Of a stretch of DNA of 64,000 nucleotides, positions 50,701-62,700 are shown one piece after another. Under the pieces are notes generated by a model. That model did no database searches. It worked only from the letters and a program-made list of their open reading frames with translations, and was not told the DNA's origin. Position 1 is the first letter of the stretch, and every line of letters begins with the position of its first letter. Origin of the DNA: Nectonema munidae (lineage: Eukaryota > Nematomorpha > Nectonematoida > Nectonematidae). The stretch spans positions 62,001 through 126,000 of the forward strand of contig JAUIRK010000017.1 in assembly GCA_030549495.1 (NCBI GenBank). Reading direction: 5' to 3'. The translations under genes and the position numbers were made by a program.

Positions 50701-53700
50701 TTTTGTTCAAAATTGCAAAAATATCAGTAAGATATGCAAGTTCTAAAGCCAATTACCAAAGGAGCCTTTTGTTTCACTAATGCTTGGAAGCCTGATCTTG
50801 AACCTAGCATAGAAGGTGCACCATCCGTGGTGACACCAACCAACTTTCTCCATTCCAGACTGTTTGCTTGAAAAAAATTGTTTACAATTTCCATAATATC
50901 CTGAGCACGCGTGGTGGCATCAAGGGTCTTACAAAAAAGAAATTCTTCTTTGAAGTCTTTTTCAACCAAATATCGCACAAACACCATTAACTGAGAGGAA
51001 AGCGAAACATCAGTTGATTCATCCAACTGTATTGCAAACATTGGAGATTTGTTTACCTCGTTCACAACCTGTTGACACATGTTTTGTGAGATTCCATTTA
51101 TTCGTCTTCAAATAGTGTCATTAGATACAGATATATCATTAAGTTTACGTGCTGCGTCTTTGCCAACTACTAGTCTGACCATTTCTTTTGCACAAGGTAA
51201 AACAAGCTGCTCAACAATTGTATGAGGTTTTTTTGGCTTATGCGACTTTGTATGCAACAATATAGGAAGCACGTACCACATTGGTGGTCTTTTCATGGAA
51301 CTTACCTGATGCATCAAGGCGTTGCCGCTTGAGTGACACTAATTTCTCTTCAAAATATTTTTTATCCTTTTGCAACAAATTAGGATGACACTTTTCAAGA
51401 TGTAGCTTAAGTTTAGCTAGCTTCAATGATTCATTTCCCAATACTTTCTAACAAATAACACACTGTGGTAGCTCCATGTCATTTTTTTCTTGAAAAGTGA
51501 AGCCAAATTTAATATAGTCTTCTGAATACTTGCGTTTAATACTTTTTACAGACATTATTATTTCTTAAAAGTGCAATAAAAAATTTAGTTTTAAGAAGAA
51601 GAACTTTATTAACATAAACATAAAATGAACAAATATATCGAAAGAATTTAAAAATGAAATTTATCTACAAATGAACTTTATATGTTACATAGTATAAAGT
51701 TTGAATAAAAGTATATTTTATAATCTGCCTAATTCTTATTTTCTACTTTGTTACTGTTAGTAGCTTATTTTTCCAGTTAGATTGGCATATCATGGCGTTA
51801 AGCGTTCTTAGAGCCCTGTAGCATATACCCAACAACTTTACCTTTTTTTAATGCCCAAGCATTTACGCAGTTGGGGATTTCCCATGAACAATGTAAATCT
51901 GTGTACAAAAATGCAAAAATTCGCATGGCATAAGTATGCATCTTCAATATTTCTTAAAAGTTTATGATTGGTCTCTAACCTTTAAGTTACGTTTTTGAAT
52001 TTCATTGAAATTTTTAATCAATAAAGTTTTATTTTTTTTTAATTTTAAAATTACTGTGGACCACCAAAAAAAATATCATGGACCACTAGTGGTCCATGGA
52101 CCATTAGTTGAGAACCACTGCGCTAAGCGATCCACTGATTGATCCCTTTTCATTCCCCACGTAACTGCTTTGCGATCTTCTAGGGACCGCGGACTCCAGT
52201 TTGAGGACCACTGAGTTAGAAGGTAGTGATACAACGAGGATTTCAAACAAGCTATTTTGACTTGATAAGGTCCGCGCAGTTATCTGCAGTTTTGGTGGGA
52301 TTGGACGCTTACAGTGTTAGTATAATGTCCATCAATAATCGAGGTGTGTTCATTGGACAAAAATTCTTCTATAATAAAGTTTGAAAATTATTTAAAAAGT
52401 TCCTCTAATCTAAACGTAGTGTTATGTATGTATGTGTCTGTTTTTGTTTGTGTGTATAACGTCACATACAAGATTCAAACTTCATTCATCTCGAATGAAA
52501 GAACTCATTTTTATCTCTTTATTTCTATTAGATATTTATTTGTATGCCTTTTAGAGTTTTGATTAAATTGGTTTATATACATTAAAAAAGGCCAAGTCTA
52601 GCTTATTTTTGACATTATTTTTATCAATTTTACAGAACTTTCACGATGATATTAAAGATTTTGCTTCTTTTCCGGGTCCTCTCAATAAGTAAATTTATTT
52701 ATTTATTTTTATCTTGAATTTTTAGGCTAAAATATTTTGATCTTTTGCCCTGTAAATAGAAATGAAACTCACAAGGACACGATTAAATCCTTTTGTCTGG
52801 AGCAGAGTAGAGCATCGCAATCCCCCTTTAATCACTCCGTCTCCAGTTTATACAATTCTATTGAATCCTCTTCACTACCTCTCATTTGGGAATTTTTGGC
52901 CCTCTCTATTTCTCAAGGCGGGGTAGGTTGCATTTTTCTGTCGTTTCATATGCCTAATTATTATAATTTTAATGCGAAGTTGACTCTTTTTTTATGTATC
53001 TCGTTAACTCAAAGTTCCAGTGACTTATAATGATACTTCGAGTTATCAAAAGTTCGAGTTAACAGAATTACAATAAATTAAAAAATATATCAACTATTTT
53101 TGAAACAATACAAGCAAAAATCAAATTAGCAAAACTCGAAAATATTTTTATTTAAAAAAAAAGTAAGAATCACTTAAAAAATAATCATCAATTAATTTCT
53201 GTTTTTTATTTAAATTACGTAACATCAATTGTTCAATTTGGTTTAAATAAAAAAACATTTCACTTTCATCGTTCTGAGCCTGCATAAATTTTCTTATATT
53301 TTCACAATGTTCATGGATTGATTTCACAGATGATGGTTTTTCATGTTCATCTGAATTATCAAACTTTCATAATTTGTTGCAAAATATGCATGCTTTAAAC
53401 AGTTGGCAATTTTCTGTAGCACTTGTATCGATTGATACAATTAATTTTTCAATGAATATAATTTATCGTCTCTACTTTTCTTTGAAATTTTTTTGATGCA
53501 ATCAACCCCCTGTATTCGCGGGGGTTGGTTTTCAAGACTAACCGCGAATAACGGAAATCCATGAATACTTCTAGCCTTTCTAAATATTTCGATTGTATGT
53601 AGAAATTCTATACTTAGTTAGAAGACATTTTAGAAAATCGGCACCCTTGCCGCGCTTCAACTCTCTATCTTTGAATACAAATGCGTATATAAGATCTGCT

Positions 53701-56700
53701 TCGAAGCTATTTGTAGATACGTGTTGAAGAAATTCTTTGACGGACTTTACAGTGGTGACTAGATCTCTAGGATTACTCATTTTGTTAAGTTTGTAGCTCT
53801 GTGTAATGTTGTACGATAAAACATACAATAACTCTAGCGATTATATTCTATGTCGTGCACGCCTGTAGGGTATGATAGCGTTATCTGAAAGGATCTTTGA
53901 TTGCTCGATGGAGTAATTATAGTAGTTCCTTTTAAAGGTAATGTTCTTGAAGCTTGACAGCGGAATTCTGTTATAGATGACGTGATTAAAATTATTAGAT
54001 TCCAACAATTTTTGTAAAAAGCATGAATTGGTAAGAAGCATGAATTGGTCCTATCTGTAGGCCCATCGAACCTTTTGTAAAAGTTTTCCATTATTAGTTT
54101 AACAAGCTAATCCCTGTTTAACTCTGATAATCTGGTGTCAACATTACAATGCGGTTTCATCGCTTCTAGCAATGACTTAGAAGACAACCGGGAAAAGGAA
54201 TGCTTTGTTAACCCGATTAACTCTAAGTAAAGGAAAATACTATCTTGTGAATTAAACTCAGTAGGAACTTGAGTACAGCACTTCTCTCATAACGACTCAA
54301 AAATCACACGAGCTGCAACGATCCAATTTCTAGAGAACCATGTCTATTATTGTGGAAGTAAACAATTTAACTAGCAATGACTTGTCATTGCCAAATAACT
54401 CAATATCCTAACTTATTTAGTCAATATGCTGTTTTCTAAAGTACAATAGCATTCGTTACCCATGTTTTGTGACAACTAATTTGTTCAGGATAAAATCATT
54501 TAAGATATTTTAATTAAGGTAAGGAGTTTCTGCTGCCATGGTTAGAAAGGGGTATCTATGTTACATTCGTTTTTTGTACACTTAACTGCACAATTTAATA
54601 TCCGTCTTATTCTTTTAGAACAAGCTTTTATTAAATACATTTTTCAAATAGGATTACTCTTAAAAAATCATAGTGATAAAAATAGTCATTGAGTTGAACG
54701 CCGAAATCTTGAACATATCACTTTGGATCCTCGAATTTGCACTATTTAGATATTTTTGTGAAATTTGATCGTGAAACTATTTTTAGAGCGTCAGCGGAAC
54801 AGATGTTGCTAAACTTTTACTTAAAAATAGCAATTACAACAACACATCCAACTACTCTTTCAAGCAACAACAGCAAAGAAATACCGATAAGTTCGAAACG
54901 AATGCCGTGTCTTCATTGTGTTCTGGCGAAAGATCTGACGACGTTGTCAGTCTAACTCCTTCTACTCTGAATAACAATAGCCAAGAAAATTTAGTTGATG
55001 AAGTTATTGTCTTGCAGCATTGCCCTTCAGACAAAACTCTTGTCAGGAAAGAGAGCAATGAACAAATTGCGTATAGGATACGTAAACTTCTTCTTTTCGG
55101 ACGCAAAAAGGTGAGTGATTATTTTATCTACGTTTTTTTTTAAATTTTTCAACTGAAAATAGTATTTATTACTAGTATCCCTTTATAACAGTCTTTCAAG
55201 GAAAGAGTATTTAAATGTTAGGATAAAATGAAATGCTTTTTCTTTCATTCAAAATTTGAGTTCTCATTATTGAATTGAATTTTTTTAATATCATCTGAAT
55301 CATAAATATTTTCTATATGTGATGATTTATACCGTATTCTGTCCTGTTCGTGTTGAGGTTTAGTATACTCCAATCGATAGTTAGACGTCCGTGATTGATT
55401 ATAGTTTGTTAGTTATTTATTAGCTAGAGAATATCTGTGATACACTTTGTTCAGGCATTTATAAAATCATACGACGTTATTGAAGGAATGATAATGTTTT
55501 TCTAATTTATAGGAAGCCCTTCACTACGCAATTAACGTTGGAGCTTGGGCACACGCGATGTTTATTTCTTCAGAAATGGATTCTCGAACACAAAGTCATG
55601 TTAAAACAAGGTTTTTTTCATTGCTTAACTTTTATTTCATTTTCAACATTGCAACTTTGCCACACCTCTCATTACTGGTACACAAAAATAAAAAAATATA
55701 TTTACTATAAAAAATTTTTTATTATATGTTTACAAGCCATTGTTAAAATTAGATAATAAAACTTATTTTCATTCCAAGAAATTGTTCTTAACTTTTTGTA
55801 AGTTTCAAATATTGAAATTCATGAAATGTTAAAAATTGTTTCTTTTAGTTTTTAAAATTTATTCATAACTTTGACAGTAGCGTCCAGTGGACTTTCTCCC
55901 ATTCCTGTGGCTTATCATATTCAAAATCTTTTCAGATGACTATGTTTAAAATTCGGAGTTGGAGCGAGTTTTTTGAAATGATAATTCTAAACATTTCATT
56001 TAGTTTCAATAGATAATTTTGACTGAAAGTTCATAGTAATCATTGGGTACACTCACCATTTCTCACCGTTTTAATGTATGTACCTTTGTATCGGTATTCG
56101 GTAGACTGATTTAGTTCGCAGTTCTTGTGAATTTTTTTAACGATTATTTAAATTTAAACAATTACTATGAAGTTTTTGTGTCTTCTTTCTAACACTAAAG
56201 TATTTATCTTTTTTAGGTTTTTGTCTTCACTAGACACGAGTGATCCATTGCTAACATTTTATCAAACGATGTCTTTGAATCCACCTACTGCAATCACTGT
56301 AAAACTTTACCTTTTTATGATGCATTTAAACTTTAATGTGTTTTATATGAAGAAACATTTTCTAACCCCGTATATAAAAACATCAGTGATAAAAAAGGTA
56401 CATGCTATCTTTTTCACGTGAGAGGACACCTTTTAAGTTAGAGCACGTGTTTTCAGTCTTTTTGCGTTATTGTCTACTTTTCGAAATAAATCTGCATTAC
56501 CGAAATAATCATATTTGGGGTAAATCCCATTATATATATATACATTACACATATATTTTAGTCATATTCTCAATTTAATTTTTGTTTGTGTTCATGATGA
56601 TGTTTATCCGAGGACCAAACTAACATAAATCAAAGTATACGAGAAAAGAAAATCATTGCTTTTTTTTGAAGATTTCTGTCTACAAATAAAATTCTGACAG

Positions 56701-59700
56701 CTGTCATAAAAAGATTAAGTACATTTTTAACAACAGAAACATTTTGTTTTGATATTATATTTTTATTATAATAATCAACAAATTTTCTTAAAAAAAGTTA
56801 TTTGATTATGTACAGTGTTACTTATAAAATTTAACAGTCGAACATTATAAAAAATATCTCTGCTCAAATATTAAGCAAATAGAGTATTCTTGCTTTTAAA
56901 CTGAATAGATAATCAAAACATTCATTCCCAAATAACTATTGAAAAAAATTTCTTGACTTGAAAAAATTAGAGTTTTCAAATGTTAAAAAATGTAGCAAAC
57001 GTAGTGATAAAGATTAAGTGACTTTTGTTGAAAAAATTTTTTAGCGCGAGTCTAACAATATTCATTGATATAAAATTGTAACGATTGAAAACTATTTTAA
57101 TTTAATTTTAAATGCAATTTAGACAGAAACAGTTGTGTAGCCAAAAAAATGAATAGAGACAAACTAAAAGAAAAACCTTGCGCAAGTTTATTATTTGGTT
57201 TGTTGACTTTCATTGAGAAATTTTCAAAAACTTAAATGCATAAGTTTGGGACACCATGACATAGGTGTGGGCTATCGCCCCTAAGCCAGCTAGGTTAACG
57301 GAGAGAGAGAGCTGACTGAGATATGAGAGTTAAAAGAGAAGAGGACTTGAATGAAAGAAGAGAGCTTGAGTGAATGATTGAGTTTTAGCAGAGAAAGCGA
57401 AAGAGAAAAAGAGAAATAGAATCACTGTGACAGAAGATGAGAAAATCTAGTGGATTATCAACATGTGTTTGCTCAAAAATACTACAAAGAGGAGACACTG
57501 TGATAAACATTGCTTACTTATTGTGTGCATATTGAAGCAATGGATTATTATTATATAGCTCACGCATCGTCTGTAAAATATGTTCGATAGGAATTTCAGA
57601 GCAACTTGGCATGATGTTTGATTGATTCGAAAGTCTGCATACATGTTTTATGAACAAGCAGCAACTCTTACTTATAGAAAATTATTGGGAAGGGGGGCGA
57701 AAATGACCTTCGCCCCCCTCCGGATGTGCGCCCCTGGTATACACATAGATTTTGGTTATATTCTCACTTTAATTTTAGTTTGTATTCATTGATGGTGTTT
57801 ATTGTTTGTAACAGGGGTGCACATCCTCAAAATTATTGGGGACGAATTTTTTTTTGCAATTTTCAAAATTACTGGTCTCGAAATACCACGGGAGACCTAA
57901 TATTCAAGCAATCCTTTAAAATAGAGGTATTCAGCGCATACCTAAATTTATAAGACTACTTTATATTTTTTTACAAAATTAGTTTAATTTAATACTATAC
58001 TTCCAGCGAAAATATTTTAATTTGCATATCGCATATACACTAGTTTAAAAAAATCTTAAATTGTTTGGGGGGGGGGGGGCGAATTGGAAATGAAGTAGTA
58101 TATCAGGCACATTACAGGAATTGATGAAACGATATTTGATTGATTAAGAAAACCACTGAAAACAAATATCTGAAGGTTGGAGAGTTTTTTATGAGTGAAT
58201 GTAGTCTGAAGGAAAAGAGTCTACTAGACACCCTGTGATGTTTATAAGAAAAAAATGTAATTGATTCAAGGGCGCGCATCCTTATTTACTTTTTTACTGT
58301 TTTATTTTGGAAGTTTCTGAGAACTGAAGCTTCAATTAGTTAGAAAAAAGAAATGATATATTCTATTTTATTCAGATATTTTGTAATTTTTTTAAAATAG
58401 CAAACCTTATCCAGAAAATTAATGAAAAGTAGAGACAATTATTTTGAGGTAATGAAAATAACTTAAATTTTTTAATTTAGCGATGACATAATGATGACTA
58501 CTTGTAAAGTGTAGTGATAATACCGAACAAAATAAAATTAAACAAGGTAAAAAGAAGCCATTTTGGAGAAATTTTTAGTTAACAAAATACGAATGAAGGT
58601 TTTCTTTGTGGCAATTGTAGCATTTTGCAGAAAGGCGAAATAGAACTTACAAATGATATATGTATGTGTGTATGTTTTTGTGTCTTGATTTACTTTAAAT
58701 TTTGTTTTAGTCTCTTAGAAATGAATTTGAGAGTGAATGGTGCTATCATCTTTCTATGATATTATCAAATGCCACTTCAAAATCTGATTTTGATCGCGAA
58801 AATATCGAAATTTTAGGAGATACGCTGAGTAAGTGCTGTTTTCATACTTTTTTGCAGCTTTTAACTTCAGCCAAATATACTTCATTTAATGTTAGTGAAT
58901 TTTCATCTGTTGGTTGAGTTTTTATTTTTGTAGATCCCACAATTTTTCAGTCAAAAATATGTACTACAAATAATTAAATGTTTTCATATATTCTTTGAAA
59001 ATTTTTTATTGTCATAACAAACTCTTACTGTTAGAATCCTTCAACTTTTATTTTTTTTTACAATAAAAATACTCAAGAGGTGGAGCATGGTAGCAAACCT
59101 ACGGCTGGGCAGCTTCATATTGTCTGCTAAGAGTTTGACCGATTTCAATTTTAGCGCTTGCTATTACTGCTGAAGCATTAGAATTTTGTTATTTATTATT
59201 GACTAACTTGTATAGTTAAATTGTTGATATTCATGTACTTTTACTTATTTCTCTTTACTTTAGTATAACTTATGTTAAAATAACGCTATTATCAATTATA
59301 TTTTTGCTTTATTTTATCTTAACTAAGATATATGAAGTGTTCACTAATCTCCGATTGTTTTCCTTTTTTTTTCTTTATATAAAACACCCGCATATTAATT
59401 AATTTGGTGTATAGTCTTCTTTATGTCACCCTGAAAAAGTTTAAGCAAACTTCCATGATTTCAAAGAACTATTACATTTGAAATAAGGTTACTTAACTTC
59501 CTTCATATTATAATCTCAAAACTCTTTGAATCAACTTGCTTTTGATCTTGAGATATTCAAATTGTATTTTCATGTTTCGTCTCTTCTTAATAAGTAGATA
59601 AAACCATTTTACATTTTAGACGCTAGAGGCTATCTTTCTTCAGCTCATTTTTGCTATCTCATGGCGAAGCTGCCTTTTGGAAATTATTGTAACAAGTCTG

Positions 59701-62700
59701 ATAAAATAGTTCTTATATCCTCAAGGCATTCGTAAGTCACTTTCTTTTTTTCAATGGCGTACGTGTGAGAAACACTCTGGCAAGGATTTTCAATCGTTTA
59801 CAAAAAAAAAAAAACTTGAGGATCTATAATTTTGGACCTGTGATTAAAACATCCAATGAGATATAATAATTTTTCAATATTTTAGGATTTATTAATTTTT
59901 TAAAGTATATATTTTGTTTTTAGTCTATTCGTATTGATGAATATAATTTAGAAAATAATGTATTCTTTAACAGGTCGCTTTTGCTAATATAATGTCATGT
60001 TTAAATTTTTATTTTAATGTTTTGGATAATTTTATTCATTTTTTTTTGGGTATTTTTTTTGAGTGTGTACTAAAAAGAAAACAATATTTCCTTCAGAAAA
60101 TGTTTAGACTGTTGATTTATTTGACATTTGATTGTATTTATGAACAGTGATTCGTGTGTAGGCTAACAGCAAATATTTACTTTGATTGCATACTTTCTAA
60201 TATGTATTTCTTTTGTAGACTACCTTTCAATGCATTTGTCTCCCCTGAAATCATACAACTGACTGAAGTGTATGAATACACACGCATCTTGGCCAAAAAG
60301 CCTCCAATTCTCTCCTTTCAAAAATACAAGTTTTTGTACGCTTGTTGGCTCGTTGAGCGTGGCTTTATTCTCGAAGTAACACTCCCAATCATGCATTCTT
60401 TACTTTATTTTTACGATGACGTGCAATTCAATTCCCGGTATCCAAAAGAAAAATCTAAATATGTTATGATAATCAAGCACCAAATCACAGAAGGACTGTC
60501 ATATTTTGTATTGCAAACTATAAACGAGGAATATAGTGAGATAGTATACCAAATCTTTAACATATCGACTCCTTGAATCTTTTTCAACTTAAGTCAAACA
60601 GAAAGCAGAGGGAATGGCTTTTGTTGTGGAAATAATGTCATCGAGTACGTAGCCAGGAATTTTTATTTGCAAGGGCAATGTTATTGGAAGGTATGTTTAC
60701 TCACAGGCTTGGTCTAAAATTAAAGTAACAAATGTAGCTTATAACAACGCTACTCAATGTGCTTATGAGCTCTTTTATCTGCTTTTCCATTTCCGTGTTA
60801 ACATTTCTGATTTTATCATGGTTTATGTTTCTTATCTTTGTTTCTCCTACGAAAAAGTACTTTTTTATTTTAAATTTGCTTTCTTATTATAACTAGAAGA
60901 CTAATTTGTAAATTTTAATTCTTTTTGGGCCCATAACATAAGTCGAAGTGCCCGGCTCCAATGCCCCATCGTGGTTATGGAATCGAAATATTCCTTTTAA
61001 TGAAGATTTGCCATTCTATCGCACTTTTTTCCTCGTTTATATAATATAAATTACAATTACAATTATTTACTAACTAATTTTGGTTAGTTTGATAATTCAG
61101 TTAACTATCTTGGTTATTTAGTTCAGTTCTCTTTGGTAAATAGTTATCGAGACGCAAATTTGAGTTCAGTAGGTAAATATTAGAAATCTTTTTCGAACCA
61201 GCGCAAATTTCTGTAATAAAATACCATATTCTATAACTTTTAGGATTTTATATACTATTAACTTCTAGAGGTTTTTAATAACTATATTAATAAATAGTTT
61301 AGTGGTGAATACTTTTTAGAAATCTTCCTTCTTGTAAATGAATATAACCTCTTTATAGTGGACACCATTCTATTTGATTTCCTACATGTTAAATGTAAAA
61401 TTGAAAAGTTATTAATGTATACAATTTTAGCATATTTATTTAAAAATGGAAAATATATTTTCGCGTTAGGCTTTCTTCTGAAATTTAGGAACTCAGAGGA
61501 ATAGTTGGAATTTGACAGAACAATAACAAGATAGATCCATCATCTTTTAATTATTTTCAAACACAATTTCCTTGCTTGCAGAACGGCTCAGTAAAAAGTA
61601 ATGGGGTGGAATAATATATCAAGCCACGTAGACAGATATGCGTCCTTTTGGGTCTTACGCTTCCATTATGGACCCCAGCATCTAAAAAATTGGAATTTAG
61701 AAATTAAAAAATATAATATGAGTAGCTATCCTTTAAAAAATTAAAAAATACAAGGATTGATTAGTGGGTATCAATCAAATCGTTTATTATGGTGGGCAGA
61801 TGGGCCTTTTACCTGTGATAAGAAAGCAAATTTATAATTAAAATATACTTGTAAGGTCGCGTATGAAAAATGAAAATAAGAAATATAGACCATGATAAAA
61901 TCAGAAATATGGATCAAGAAATGGAAAGAGGAGACAGATATAGGAGCTTTTGTGCACAAAGAGTAGAGTCGTTACAAACTTTTTTTTGTTACCTTAATTT
62001 CACTCTGAGCGTGTAAGTGAACAGGCACAGCAGTTCCCCATTTGGCCCCTCAAATTTGTACTATGTTTTGAGATCCATGGATTTTATGTTTGAGGGCCAA
62101 ATTATTAAGGAAATTACTATCAGTCAAATTATTTATAACTGTTTTTAATTGAGTATCTTTAATTGAACAATGTAAAATCTTACAAACATTATTTAGTTTT
62201 AAAATTATATTGTTTTTGTTTATAGAAGTAGATGTATTTAAAAATCAAACGAATTTAACTCTTGGTAGCTAAACAAATGAGAATAAGTTTTAAAAACATA
62301 ACTGGTATAAAAATTAAGTTTTAGATATAAATTATGCATTAATTTGAAAAAAATGTTTTAATTGCTTTAACAACGTTTCTTACAAATACGACTTTTCAGA
62401 ATAATAAGAATTTTTATTTAGATTATTTAAAATAAAAAAAGAGGCTTTTTCAATTATTTAAAAGTATTTATTTAAAAATCATGATTTCTTAAGAATTCTT
62501 AGTGGTTGGAAAAGTGATCATTCGCTACGAATGAGTTAAGTAAGTGACTCTGCCTACGATTAAGAACAATAAGTTATTCAAGTTATTGTAAAATCTAATA
62601 AGCAGTAAAACCTCTACCGGACACCTCCTTTTTCAGTAAATATCCAAAATAAGGAAACTTTATTTTGGTTAAAATTTTTGTCTGATATAACATTTTTTAA

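Noticed and set aside
53580-54091. Overlapping minus-strand frames of about 85 codons with protein-like text
   Set aside because: No family recognised and only broken frames; too weak to call a gene, though a decayed mobile element is possible.
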